This document shows, piece by piece, positions 11,253 through 22,392 of a DNA stretch of 64,000 bases. The notes beneath the pieces were generated by a model. It was not told the origin of the DNA and ran no database searches. It saw only the letters and a list, made by a program, of their open reading frames with translations. The DNA comes from Daedaleopsis sinensis (lineage: Eukaryota; Basidiomycota; Agaricomycetes; Polyporales; Polyporaceae), in assembly GCA_033807695.1 (NCBI GenBank), contig CM066301.1, positions 1,240,001 to 1,304,000 on the forward strand, read 5' to 3'. Every line of letters starts with the position of its first letter. Position 1 is the first letter of the stretch. The position numbers and the translations under genes are program-made.

Positions 11253-12714
11253 TTAACATTCATTGACGTCCTGCAGCCACGGATGCTCTAAGAGTTGGGC
11301 TGCGGACCACCTTTCCTCGGGGTCGATGGTGAGGGCATGAGCCAGAAAGTCGGCCAACGCAGGGAACTCGGCCTTGTCATGCACTCCTACGGCAGACGAC
11401 AACATACGAGCTATAGAATTAGGTGGATATTTGCCCGTGCCTTTCAAGAGCCGGCCTGAGCATCGAGAATCAATGGAAGCAATCACGTAGACAAGGAAAG
11501 CACACGACCTTGGCTATCGAAAAAGTCATCGCTGCGCTTCCCTTTGTCCAAGAAAGTACGCGGGAACTGTCCAAGGAGAGTGACCATCTGGGTCAGATGT
11601 GTCTGGGTAATGCTCAAACCACTCTTTCCGACATCGTGATGCGGGATGAAAAGAGGTTGTCCCCATCCAAATTCGAAGATCTTCGCACAAGACAGCGTCA
11701 GGCTGTGGCTCGTTCATGACGCAGGATGCTACAACACTCACAAGACATCCTAGGTTCCATATGTCGATTTTTGTATCCCACTCTGCTCGGATGACAACTT
11801 CGGGCGCACGGAGTGCCCCCGGCTGTACTGCCATGTCCACAATGCGGCGGGACAACGGGATCGCTTCATGTGGACTAGGTGAGTGTTATAACCTTGCACG
11901 AAGTGCGGAGTAACCTACCGGCTCCCAAGTCGGTAAGCTTGAAACGAGCAGTCAGCAGATCGTTCGTGCTCAGCCCGACCTCCGTCTGCGTCATGCCAAT
12001 GGGAGCTGTCGTCATGAGAATATTATCGCCTTTGAGATCTGCATGGATGATTTGAGCGTACGACAAGCACTTCGGTGAGGCAGGACTGACCTGACGGTGC
12101 ACAATGCCGCAGTCGTGGAGATAGCGCAGGGCAAGCAAAATATGCTTGGTCATGCGTTTGAGCAAAAACATCGGCATGAGCGTATCCTTTGTCAGCTCTG
12201 ATACGTTGAGACCCATGGGCTCAAATACGAGGCAAATATGGTTTCCGTTCGGACCCGTGTGGGTGAACTCATCTAGAAGGTGACAGATATGCGGGTAACC
12301 TGGGGCCTGAGGGTCGGTATCCCGCACGATCTTCAGCATTTCACATTCGTCCCAAGGGCCTGCTCGGTCAGTAGACAAGTCACCAATGAGCACTTTTAGT
12401 GCAGCATTGCGCTGAGTCCTGAAAAGGATGGACAAGTGTCACATTTATCGAGGGCGGGGCCAGCCAGTGAACGAGGCTCACTGCGTATCCTGGACCAGCC
12501 AAACAGTGGAATATCTTCCCCAGCCAAGCTGTTCTATAACCAAGTAACGACTTTGATACAGCTCTCCCACACGAACGGGATGATATCCGCCCTTCTGGTA
12601 GCGCTTTTGGTCTTCAGGCATTGCATTCCGACGCACCACGAGCGCCCACTGTGAGGCTTTCGAGGAGAAACGACGAGACATCAAGCGTCGAATGGAGGCA
12701 AGAAGTCTAGACAT
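11253..12714 (-). CDS. SRPK-like serine/threonine protein kinase, divergent
   Basis: SRPKs phosphorylate Arg/Ser-rich splicing factors. Visible: YHPVRVGELYQSRYLVIEQL and GWGRYSTVW (Gly-rich loop), AALKVL (ATP-binding Lys), ICLVFEPMG (hinge), HADLKGDNIL (catalytic loop), LTDLGA (DLG in place of DFG, normal in SRPKs), ALRAPEVVI, TKIDIWNLGC, and a C-terminal EERWSAAQLLEHPWLQDV. The N-terminus has a basic extension (MSRLLASIRRLMSRR) that may be targeting or simply divergent. Oddity: the catalytic loop is interrupted by a 57-nt in-frame segment with GT...AG ends; removing it gives HHLKGDN and loses the catalytic Asp, while keeping it leaves HADLKGDN with 19 extra residues. A 40-nt intron after DLGA is needed for the frame. 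Function is therefore uncertain. Confidence 0.82.
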
Positions 12715-13533
12715 GACTAGGATTCAGTAGACAAAGACTAGCAAGATGTCTGACTGAAGATGGGAGCCGTAGGGAATTCACTGAACCGCTGTACTTATGA
12801 ACTGATGACGAGTATGTTTTGAACCTGAGCGTGGATTGTTTGGCTTCTAACGGTCCAAAAGCGGCAATACAGACGCGTGTGCAAAGCAGGTGCAAGCGCT
12901 AACGCTGACTTGCTCATGGCACTGCCACCGTCGTTGACGACCGGGAGTCAAGTTATTCTGTGACACCGCGGCTCTTCCACACTGTGGTAACACTAACACG
13001 CATGTCTTATACCCTGGAACTTTCGGAACTACTTGTGTCTTCTGCACTGCGGCGTCTGTAAAGGCATCCCTGGCCTCCGAGTTCAACGCTCAACGTTCAA
13101 CTCCTATTCAAGCGTGTATCCGGGCCTCGGAAACAGTGGCACACAGTTGTGACACAGAGATTCGCCATCGGGCATCCCTGTATCTCACTCAGAAGGCTAG
13201 TGACCTTGGGTACGACGGAAGTTCCGGCAGGATTTGTGTCGATTTCCACAGCGACCAACATACATTGCACTCCCGATCAAGAACTCAATATCGAGACAGA
13301 ATACAACGCAGTGAGACATATAGGCGAGTACTAACTCATCATCACGCCGCGATGGGGAGAGAAGAACAAAGACCATGAAAAACGAATCCCGAATCGGTAT
13401 TCGTACACACGAGCACGGGCAAAGGAAGGCCGACTTGGAAGATATAAAGACTCCTCGAAAAATCCCCCTTCTCCTCATTCTCTTTCTCTCCTCCCCAAGT
13501 TCGCAGAGTCACAACTCTCCACCCTCATCACGG
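12715..13533. other. Intergenic region upstream of the SRPK-like kinase
   Basis: No gene supported. Contains a GTTCAACGCTCAACGTTCAAC motif at 13081-13101, one of several AACGTTC clusters in the window. Confidence 0.5.
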
Positions 13534-15169
13534 TCATTGGCCTCCTCGCCTCTTCGGTCCCATCTCCTTGTCCACCCCCTTCCCTTTGTCCTTCCGGATC
13601 ACCAGCGGCCGCGTCGGGAGCTGCGCATCGTAGGCCCTCGAGGCCGCTGGAGTGCTCAGCGCGAGCTGCTCCTCCTGCCACGCCCTCGCGTGCGCCACGT
13701 CGAAGTCACCGATCTCGAGCCCAAACACCTCGACCGTCCGCGCCGTCCTCGCGGCCCTGTGCGTCTTCGCCGCCGGCTCCCTCGAGTGCAAGTTCGAGTT
13801 GCCCGCTCTCATCGCTGCGCTTGCCGCCGTCCTCAGGCCCGGACTGTTCCCTCCCTCGATCTGCACCTTGTGCGACGCCGCGCGGTGGAGGCCCGAGTCG
13901 GACACCTGGACGGCGCGGGGCGCGGACGACTCTTTGAGGTGCATGTTCGCCTGCAGCTTCGCGACCACAGACGGCGTCGCGACTGGGGCGGGCGGGATGA
14001 GCATCAGGGAGGAGCGGGGTGTCTCCGTGTACGCGCTCTCCGAGGACGCGTCCGGCGAGATGTCGTGCGGCACGCCGCGCGGGCGCTGCCTCACCTGGGA
14101 CAGCAGCTCACGAATAGGGTCCGACGATGGGTGTCCTGCGGGCGTGCTCGGTTTCTTTTGCGGTTGCGTTTGCGGCTGCGGCTTCGGCTTCGGCGGTGCG
14201 GGGAGCTCTCCTCTTGGGGCCGGCTTGGGCGGCGGGAGCGTGCGGGGCAGGAATGCCCGCTCGGCCCTACGCTCGGCCTCCCGACGTGCCTCCTTCTCGG
14301 CGGTCCGCTCAGGCTTATACCGCGGGTGCATAGGGGGGAGGTTGGCCTCGCCCGATGAGGACGTCCGCCTGATCGCGCCCTGCCTGCGCACCGTCGCCGC
14401 GCCCGTCGAGCAATACACGGATTCTCGCGCAGCACTCCGCGGCATGGATGCGGACCGCTCGAGATGCGGCGTCCTCTCACGCGACGTGGGGAAGGTCGGG
14501 AACACCAATGCATCCGCCGAGGCCGGCGTAGACGATGCGGGAAGTGGTCTGGCGCTCCTCGAGCCGCTGGCTTTGGGCTGTTGCGCGTGTGAGGCGGGCG
14601 GCGCGAAGGGCGTGAAGAAGGGCGTTCTCGGTCCTTCAGGTGGCCGGGATGGCGCGGGGTACGCGTTCGGGAACGGTATCGGCACCGGCTTCTCCTTCTT
14701 CCTAGGATCGCGCGCCGACGAGTGGCCCGCCTTCAACCTGTCCGGGACGGTGTTCGCGTGCGGTAGATGTGGCCTTTCTTGTCTCGAGGTCAGCACCGAA
14801 GGGGGCGGTAGGACGATCGGTGCCGCATGTCTTCTGGGACGATCCTCGAGGCTTGGACGCGGTCCATGTCGAGACGGTGCGGGAGTCGAGCGGTATAGGA
14901 TGTCGTCCATGGAGCTCGCCTTTCTGTGCGCGCCGTACACGTCGTCCTCGGGCCTCTTGAACCAGATATCCTCTTTGGATACCGGCTGACCATCGCGCGT
15001 CGACGGTCTGCGGCGTGGCTCGTATTTCTCTGGCTTGGGAGCCACGGCGTTCCTGTTGTGGCCCACAGGTGAGCAAATGTGCATGGACTCTCGTACTAAA
15101 ACAAGCTGACCTGATCGTGTCCGACAGCTTGCGCAGCCTCGCTGATGTCTTGCGCTGGAGGGATGACAT
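13534..15169 (-). CDS. Disordered Pro/Ser/Arg-rich protein of unknown function
   Basis: Two exons: 15169-15111 and 15052-13534, joined by a 58-nt intron, about 525 residues. The start MSSLQRKTSARLRKLSDTIR joins in frame to NAVAPKPEKYEPRRRPSTR; this is preferred to the single open frame that begins upstream because it removes a meaningless stretch. The body is dominated by Pro, Ser, Arg and Lys with poly-proline pieces (PPPKPAPR, PPKPKPQPQ) and basic runs. A short more regular C-terminal part (TVEVFGLEIGDFDVAHARAW) may be the conserved core. The tail KDKGKGVDKEMGPKRRGGQ is basic. No catalytic domain is recognised. It could be a cytoskeletal or signalling scaffold, but that is only composition-based inference. 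Confidence 0.75.
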
Positions 15170-16034
15170 AGTTTTTTTGGTGTGTGGGTACGAGTCGAGT
15201 GGCTCTTGCGATGCCTTGCGTGTAACGAGTGTGTGGTTTGGTTGTGCGAGCTATCCATTTCGTTGCGCAAGGACTTTTATACCTCCGAGTCCGTGCCCGG
15301 CAATCGTCAAAGCGGGTGGCCATTGTGGCTCATAAGAAAGCGTAGTAGGTCAATGCGACTCAGGTGGCGCCAAAGCTTGGATAGCCCGCCCGTCGCTCTA
15401 GTCGAATTCCTGACCAGATGGATAACAAAGGTGATAAAGCCAGTAGTGCGTACTCATGACGGCTAAAGCTTAGGGAAATGGGCAACACATGTATTGTCCA
15501 ACGTTGCGGTTCACGATCAGTGTTGACGGAGGTTTCTACTGGAAGTACTATCTGCCATCAGCGAATAGCACGTGAGTTACCCGGAGTGTGATGCACATGG
15601 ACTCGAGAAGTACTAGTACAAAGTTGAGAACACACCTGGGTCTGCCAGAGTCGAGAATCTCAAGTGTCGACGTCCTTCCAAGGTAGCAGTGTATATGCGT
15701 CTGTAGGCAATCTGTGGGCCGACGCCGATGGGGGTGAACGTTTGAACTTCATGGGAGCTCGTCCAGACGCCGCTCAGCGCTCAGGTTTGCTTGAACATCC
15801 ATGGTCAGCGACATCCCCTCCTCTTATGTCACAAATTGCATCAGAGAATGCAAAGAACCAGAACGGGGCATTCGACACGAAGTTCCGTACATACAGCAGC
15901 TCTGCCGGGATTTGCCGGGATCCGAGACGCACCCGCCATCGATTCATCGACCAATCCACCTGCACATCGCACTCGAACCTACACACCATAATCTCCCCTG
16001 CCTCCCTCGGATACACACCCTCCCTGTTGCCTCC
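15170..16034. other. Divergent intergenic region
   Basis: Separates the minus-strand disordered protein from the plus-strand macro-domain gene. Nothing recognisable as a gene. Confidence 0.5.
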
Positions 16035-16798
16035 ATGACAATCAAGTTCACTCTGTTCTCCTTCGATGAAGAGCTTGTCGACCAGTGGCGACAGTCCTTC
16101 TTCGCTCTCGTTCCAGACGAAGTTCGGAATCATGTGTCATTTGTGCACACTAGTTTTCAACAGTTGAACACGACCTTGGACTGTATTGTCTCTCCTGCAA
16201 ATTCGTTCGGCAGATTTGATGGAGGGTATGCTCTCGCCCCAAGTATCGCTTTGCCAACCAACGCACAGTTAATCCTGCTACATTTCACAGGTTTGACCAG
16301 ATCCTCTCGGAAGTCTTCGCGCCTGCGGATGATCCAGAAGCCCTCACCCGGACAGCACAAGCTGTCCTGTACAGACGTTGGCGAGGTTTCGCGCCACCGG
16401 GTACATGCACTCTAATCCCTCTCACCGGCACGCCCTGCCACCCCAACACGTTCAACTGTCGGTATATCGCCCTGTGCCCTACGATGCGCATCCCTTCCAA
16501 TGTCACGTGGCATAAGGAGATTGTGTACAATTGCGTCTGGTCTCTCCTCGTCGCGATCGACGAGCACAACGCCCGGGCGGCTGAGAAAGACTCAGGTCTG
16601 GACCCTATCGCGTCCGTTGGCATGACGGGCCTCGCCACAGGCATTGGCCGCGTCTCACCAGCTGTATGTGCGCGACAGACCGCACTAGCCTTTGCGCACT
16701 ACCAGGATGCCAAGGGCCGTCCAGAGAAGTGGACATCGCTCTCGTGGGATGACATCTTGGAGATGCCGCTCAACCGCAGGCTTCCCATGGATGGCTAG
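16035..16798 (+). CDS. Macro-domain-like protein
   Basis: Macro domains bind ADP-ribose and related metabolites, some removing ADP-ribose. Two exons, 16035-16225 and 16291-16798, give 232 residues, about one macro domain. Visible family features: an N-terminal FTLFSFDEELVDQWRQ strand-helix pair, DCIVSPANSFGRFDGG with the Asn-Ser and Gly-Gly nucleotide-binding loop split by the intron, FAPPGTCTLIPL, and a later CRYIALCPTMRIPSNV segment. MTGLATGIGRV occupies the second phosphate-binding loop. This layout matches the fungal stand-alone macro-domain family. The Asn of the first loop is kept, so ligand binding is plausible. It lacks any targeting signal, suggesting cytosol or nucleus. Catalysis cannot be judged from sequence. 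Confidence 0.85.
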
Positions 16799-17703
16799 TC
16801 GTGTTTCTCATCTCGTGAGTCCTCCGGATGTTCACAGTGCATTCGAGTTGCTCATATCACCCTCCACATCAGGCACCCACATTTCTGGTTGCACTTGTAG
16901 GTCGCTCTTCGCCGATGACAATGACAATTGGGTCGCCCGACCGTCGACTGACGATGCATGTATGATTGTTGTGTTTGTGTATTGTCGGTGTTCTAGTTAC
17001 TGTGACGGTGCAAAATGCCGGTTCTCGCGGCATATACTTCAGGATCCGTCGACGTGTAGTTTATGAGAATGTTGAGGTGATCATCCTCCAATAAGAACAT
17101 TTGCTGTTGACTTGCGTCTGCACTCCGATCCCCGCCCTCCTCTCCATACTGGCCTTTCCTCCAACCTCTCTGTCGACGAGAGATCAGACCGAACCCGGAG
17201 ATATCTAGGACAAGCAACGTCCACCGTGGCCCTTTCGGAGCCCTACTTACCCCAAGGACGTATAAGGACGCTTGACGATATCGGTCTCCGCCAGCTGGAT
17301 CATGAGGACGACGCAGTCTCGACCGTTCGGCGTGTGTATAGTCACAACCTCCGATACCCCTTACCTCGGTCGTTAGGCCTTGGGTACCAGCCTGTTCCGT
17401 ATCTCCTTGGCCGCCTCTACACCCTGAATTTCTCTTGAATGTACCGTCTCAGCCTGTGTCTGGACCCTGCCTCGACTCGGTTTCAAAGTCGAATGATCTT
17501 CAACGTCCATTCGCCACAAAGCTTCGTCTCAACGTTTCAACGTTCAACGTTCGACGTTCAACCTCCGGCGACGTCAACCGCGGCCAACAAATGCAGCAGG
17601 ACCAACACCGCTATTTGACTATTGATACATTCCCGTATAGAGTACAAGCTACACAATATTCGTTACACGCGTGCATTCAAGCAACGGCTCCTCAAGCTCA
17701 AGC
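16799..17703. other. Convergent intergenic region with AACGTT repeat cluster
   Basis: No gene model is convincing. A short minus-strand stretch near 17250-17340 could encode about 25 residues before a GTAAGT but stands alone. At 17529-17562 a dense cluster of AACGTT/GACGTTC units is present. Confidence 0.45.
17529..17562. repeat. AACGTTC short tandem cluster
   Basis: Four consecutive, slightly varied units of CAACGTT(T)/CGACGTT in 34 nt. Related clusters lie at 10767, 13081, 21760 and 58004, all intergenic. Confidence 0.7.
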
Positions 17704-18352
17704 TCAAGCCGAAGACTCCTTGCCAGCCTGCCGGCTCTTCGGGTCGCCCGCGACGTACCCGTACGCAGACTGCGCGGCGCTGGACGCCATCGTCACCGCG
17801 CCCGACGCGACCGACGTCGCCGTGTTGTACGCGCCCTGCGCGAGCCCACTGGCACTCAGGCCTGCGCCCTGGCCACCGGCAGTGCCCGTGCCCGACCGTG
17901 CGTTTGCCCAGCCGTCGTCTGGCGACAGAGAATATGCGTGAGCGTCAGATGACTGCTGCGGCGTTGAGAGGATGGGGAGGACGTACCCTTGTTGGAGTTC
18001 TCGTTGAGCGGGTCGATGTTCGTCGACTCGATGATGCCCGGGCGGCCCTCGACGACGCCGGCCGTCTGGCTGAAGTTGCGCGCGGCGTCGCGCGCCCCGG
18101 TGAAGTGCGGGCCCGCCCCGGCGCCGAGGGTCTCGTCGGTGGGGTCCGTGACCTACAGACGCAAACGCAACAGAGGAGCGGAGTCAGCGACGGGGCGAAT
18201 GGGTGAATGGGAGGCGAGCGGGAAAGAGCACGCACGAAGTTCGCCTTCAGGGGGTCGGCGTGCGTGGACGAGATGGTCGGGTTGGCGACGCCGGGGTGGA
18301 GGTCAACACCGCGGTTGCCGCCGAGGGTCTGATCGGTGTCGTTGAGAGACAT
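17704..18352 (-). CDS. Small hydrophilic protein (LEA/stress-like), unknown function
   Basis: Three exons, 18352-18236, 18152-17987 and 17918-17704, giving about 165 residues. It has no hydrophobic core: Gly, Ala, Ser, Asn, Thr and Asp dominate. Two similar modules occur: DQTLGGNRGVDLHPGVANPT and DETLGAGAGPHFTGARDAAR, each ending near a D/NPL segment (HADPLKANF; NIDPLNENSNK). The C-terminal part is an Ala/Ser-rich amphipathic-looking run (YNTATSVASGAVTMASSAA) with an AYGYVAGDPKSRQAGKES tail. Composition suggests a desiccation- or stress-type protein or a membrane-surface peptide, which is inference. A TATA-like sequence lies about 140 nt upstream, suggesting regulated, strong expression. Confidence 0.75.
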
Positions 18353-18979
18353 GATGTGTAGATGTTCGTAAAGTCGTGAAGAGAGAAGGGTGAACTTGAG
18401 ATGAGTGTGGAGGTAAGTTAAAGGTGAGTCGGTGAGTGTGAGGTTAGGTGAGGTGAAATGTACCAAGGACGTGAGGACGGGGGCTGGTATAAATATGATA
18501 TATCCGAAGAGCGAGATCGAATGACGTCGGTGGACTTTGGAGGAGCAATACGGAGATGGGTTGGTGCTACCTCTGGTGCAAGGAGGACCTCCCGAGGAGC
18601 GTTGGCTGTGTGACGTCATCTGTATCCTGGAGTTGCTCCCACTCCTAGTACTTACTTGCATTCCAAGAAACTTGCGACGCTCTCGGCGCATCAGGCGATG
18701 GCGACGTCGGTGGCACCGTGCGCAGCTCTCGGGAAGACTGCTGACGTCGGTGGATTTACTCGAATTTCCAAGTGCTCAGCAACAGACAAACATACACGAA
18801 GATGTCTAGACGACTCTCAAGCTGTACCGGGTGAGACTGAGTGTAACGGATCGAAATGAGTAAAACCTAGAAGGAGGCCAACCGTGGACCTACGTGGACC
18901 AGAGCGGTGTTCAGACAGACAAAAGCCAGTGGGGATGTGAATGGAATTAGCAACTCGCCGATGTCGAAAAAAACGAGTG
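18353..18979. other. Upstream region of the hydrophilic protein and 3' end of the RsfS gene
   Basis: No gene seen. Contains the TATA-like site at 18488-18502, and two GACGTCGGTGGA direct repeats (about 18524 and 18743) of unknown meaning. Confidence 0.5.
18488..18502 (-). promoter_or_regulatory. TATA-like element
   Basis: Reads TATATCATATTTATA on the minus strand, about 140 nt upstream of the start at 18352. It is the clearest TATA-type sequence near a start codon in the window; its function is inferred from position only. Confidence 0.45.
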
Positions 18980-19884
18980 TTAGTAGTGTATTGTACTCTA
19001 AACCAATTGTCAGCGCGGATTATGACGCTGATCGGGGACGACATACCTCGTAGCCCCTCTCAGACGATCCCCAATCTCTCCGATCCGGGAAGTACTTCTC
19101 TCTCGCCTCCTGGCTGATAATGTGGACCGCAAAGTTGCCAGCATCGATCATGGCCCAGCCCCCAACAACCTTCCTCTTGTTGTTAGGAGGAAGCGACACT
19201 GGGGGTTCGCCAGAGAGGAGCTGCAACATTCGGTCAATATTTATGAGGAACGCGATGGAACTGAGGGACGTACGGTCTTCCTGACTATGCGGATGACGGA
19301 CTCGATAGCGCCCCTGCTCTCTGTCCCTTCTTTCACCTGGACAGTAGCACATGAGTGCTACAGAGCCGAGAGACGATACTGACACAACGCACCTGCGCGA
19401 TGACCAGCCACTCCCATATCCCCGCCATGTTTTCGGCAAACCCCTCCCCGGCATAGGTCCTCCCTCTCTTTCTCCGTCCTTTCGGCATGGACCTGGGCAG
19501 GGGCGGTCCCACCGCGGTGGGAATAGGCTCTCGCACAAGTAAGGTCCCAGGCTCAAGATGCGGCGACGCTTTGAGCTCCGCGTGCAGACGGGCAATGGGG
19601 TGGTCGGCTGGCAGCGACGATGGAAGGGGAGCGAGCGGGCGTGACGGTGCCTGGGGTACGGAAACACGACGGGTGTATGGCGAGGGCGTGGATGGCTCTG
19701 CTTCAGAAGGATCTATGAACCACGGGAGAGGTGCGGTTGCGGTCGACGCTGTGCTTGGTGCGGATGCCCCGGAAGGCGTCGAGCTCAGCGTGCGCCTCGC
19801 AAAATCCTGGGCTAGACGTACACGACGGCGCACGGCGTGTCCCGCAAGGCTCTGGACCTCCTTGCGAAGCATGGGAGAAAGCAT
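18980..19884 (-). CDS. Mitochondrial RsfS/Iojap-domain protein
   Basis: RsfS (ribosomal silencing factor) domain proteins bind the large ribosomal subunit; mitochondrial members (human MALSU1, N-terminal part of yeast Atp25) assist mitoribosome assembly. The start MLSPMLRKEVQSLAGHAVRR is Arg-rich and lacks acids, as in a mitochondrial presequence, and RRTLSST nearby resembles a cleavage site. A Pro/Ser linker leads to the domain: IWEWLVIAQV, a segment around KEGTESRGAIESVIRIVRKT, then VVGGWAMIDAGNFAVHII and EAREKYFPDRRDWGSSERGYE, the hallmark C-terminal half. The last exon is tiny, STIHY and stop, after a TTTAG acceptor; if that junction is wrong the protein ends slightly later. Matching the Atp25 N-terminal domain without its C-terminal helical domain. 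Confidence 0.83.
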
Positions 19885-20119
19885 AGTCGCAGAGCAAACA
19901 GACGAAGACAGAACTCCAGTTGCGCGAGGTTCAGCTCGAAGAGGAAGACGTTGACGAGCGCTGGAAGGGCGCGCGGACCTGGGCGGGCCGCCAAGCCGCA
20001 GGACGCGTAAATTCAAGGGAATCACAAGCGTTCCCCGCAAACACTGACAGAACTCTGGACAGCGCAGGCACTCGGCCTGTTCACCTTCTCCTCCTCCCCC
20101 CACCAGCAGACAGTACGCC
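19885..20119. promoter_or_regulatory. Compact divergent promoter, RsfS-domain / Shr3
   Basis: Only 235 nt separate two divergent start codons, so both promoters and 5' UTRs must share this stretch. No specific element was identified. Confidence 0.5.
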
Positions 20120-21044
20120 ATGGCCGGCCTTCGCATGAGCGTTGTCATCAGCGCGACAGCCTACCTTCTCGGTGCGTTCTCTCATGCGCTCGCGCTTTCC
20201 GTCCCAGGGTCGCTGACTATTGAGCTTGAAATATCGCCCGCAACCCCCTCTCTCTTCCCATCGCCGATCCAACTGTCCATGCTCCAACCACCCACCCGCA
20301 CGCATCCACAGGCCTCCTCTTCACGCACTGGATCGCGGACTCGCTGACGCTGTGGAAGTCGCCCGAGACGCAGACGGACAGCAGGCTGTGGACGGCCGCG
20401 ACGTACTACGCCATCCTCATGCACGGCCCCGCGCAGCTGCCGTACCTCTACGGCGCGGTCGCCGTCGTCGGCGGCGCCACCATCCTCTGGAGCCTGCGCG
20501 ACGGCCGCGCCGGCAACCTCATGTTCGACGGCGGGAGCATCTGTGAGTCCCCCATGGCCACGGCGTCCGGGTTCGACGTGGGCGCTCACCTCGTCCCCGT
20601 CCTCGCACACAGTCCTGTATATGACAGCCGTCGCCATGTACATGTACTCCGTCCTCCCGAGTACGCACCTCTCACCTCGTCTCCTTCTCCCGCACGCTGA
20701 CCATGACTGCGCCGGCCGTGCCCACAGGCCTCTCCGCGAACTTCGCGACGCTCCCCCTGCCGTTCGCGAGCGACAGCACTGGTCTGCTGGACTTCCCGCC
20801 GACGCTGCGCGAGCCCACGCTCGAGCTCGCGTCGTCGCACCTCGTGTGCAGCGTCGCCCTCACGGGGGTGCTCGCGCTCCAGGCCGGCCGCTGGTGGGCG
20901 GAGCAGGCCGACCTCGACGATGACGAGGCCGATGACGAGGCGGACGCGGCCGGCGCGGAGACCGATACGGCGAGGGAGCAGGCGCAGCAGAACCTGGAGA
21001 AGGAGAAGGAGCCGCTCCGGCGGCGCGAGAAGGCGCGGGCGTGA
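20120..21044 (+). CDS. SHR3: ER packaging chaperone Shr3 for amino-acid permeases
   Basis: Shr3 is an ER membrane protein needed for amino-acid permeases to fold and enter COPII vesicles. Exons 20120-20171, 20312-20542, 20613-20660 and 20728-21044 give 215 residues, close to the usual length. Features: an N-terminal hydrophobic segment (SVVISATAYLLG), the diagnostic GLLFTHWIADSLTLW, then AATYYAILMHGPAQLPYLYG, a second hydrophobic span (AVAVVGGATILWSL), NLMFDGGSIF, a third (LYMTAVAMYMYSVLP) and a fourth (ELASSHLVCSVALTGVLAL). The tail is hydrophilic and highly charged (DLDDDEADDEADA ... KEKEPLRRREKARA), as in the family where it faces the cytosol. Four membrane spans fit the known topology. 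Confidence 0.88.
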
Positions 21045-22392
21045 TTGACGCTGTCCGCCGGGAGCTCTCGCATGTGGCGGCAGATACCCCCTCCCTTGAC
21101 CTGCTACGCCGCCCGCAAAAGTGCACACGACACACGACGAATGACGACGACGACGACGACCTACGACCGTTTGATGGGACGGACATGTACGCGCGTCCTC
21201 GGGCCTCGCGGACCATCGCAGTACAGGCGTGTACACAGTGTACCGCACGCCCCCCTTCTCTGAATCTGCGGGGATAGGTGCTTGTTCGGACTAGACCTGC
21301 TCTCCGTGCTCTGCTCTCGCTCTTGCTCTTGCAATGTATAGTCCCAGTCCTAGTCCGCAACGTTCATGTACTGGTAGGCTCAACCCTACATGGCCATCTC
21401 GCCGCGGCGTGATCACGCACGTGCCCGTCACACTCGCAGTCTCTCACTGCAGTCCGGTACTCACACTCGAGATTCGATATCCAGAGTCGACAGCGAGGCG
21501 AGACGCAATCGTACACAAACGAGGGCTGCTGGACGCTACTATGAGTCCCGCCGAGTGCATTCCCAAGCTCCGGGGAGCACCCGCCGACGTCCGGCGCAGG
21601 TTTTGTGCCGCTGCGGCCGCTGCAGCGCGAGCCCCGACATGTCGCCCTCGTGAGGTCAGCGAGCGAGAAATGCAACTGGGTAGCGCCCATGCATCCCAGG
21701 CCTCCGGATGTGGTTGCTCGCCGGAGGTTGTGGATGATGCGCATTACGGTCTCTTCGTGTTCGACGTTCAAGCTCAAGCTTCAAGCTTCAGACGTGATGC
21801 TGTTCGTTACATGCATAAGTATGTCGGATAGGGCTTACGACGTTTTGAGTGAGTACGGTGTGATGTACACACAATGTTGAATGAAGAGGAGAGGTGAAGG
21901 CGACTGCAGAGGTGCGCTGAATATTAATGTCGACGATAATCGGACACATCGACGGCTGCGCCGAGCGAGTGCGCACCAATCACACGAATGATTTGAATCA
22001 TCCCAGACGCGTACCGTGCACGGTCGATGCCGCCGGGGTCTTGACCCATAATTTATATACGTACAACAGAAATTAGCTCGGAGAAGCCGAAGGAGAAGAA
22101 GATCTATGAGAGGTGTCCATACAGTACGCGTGTATACACGAGCGGACGTCCCGACGCAGGGGTGCGTGTGGCCAGGGAATACATAGTACATAAGGGGCGC
22201 GGCGACGGTGCGGGCTATATGGGGCCCAGGACCTAGAGTGGGAGGCGCGCATGGCGGGCATACATACATGAACATAGAGGGCGGACAAGATTCGAGGAGA
22301 CGCGACAAGACCGACAGGACGAGTGAGCGAGACAAACCGAGGTCGAGGCAAGACAAGTGAAACGCATAGTGTGGTGGTGGCGGCGCAGTTAT
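21045..22392. other. Convergent intergenic region, about 1.35 kb
   Basis: No gene recognised. It holds a (GAC)n run near 21142-21162, and a TTCGACGTTCAAGCTCAAGC cluster with AAGCTTCAAGCTTC at 21760-21791. Confidence 0.5.

Noticed and set aside
10635..11259. Long minus-strand open frames with hydrophobic runs
   Set aside because: No recognisable family and no supporting splice sites; likely 3' flanking DNA of the SRPK-like gene.
13375..14358. Plus-strand 327-codon frame opposite the disordered protein
   Set aside because: Arg/Leu-rich mirror of a GC-rich Pro/Ser/Arg gene on the other strand; reads as a shadow.
17112..17438. Possible small gene in the intergenic region after the macro gene
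   Set aside because: Only one short stretch on the minus strand ends at a GTAAGT; nothing connects to it.
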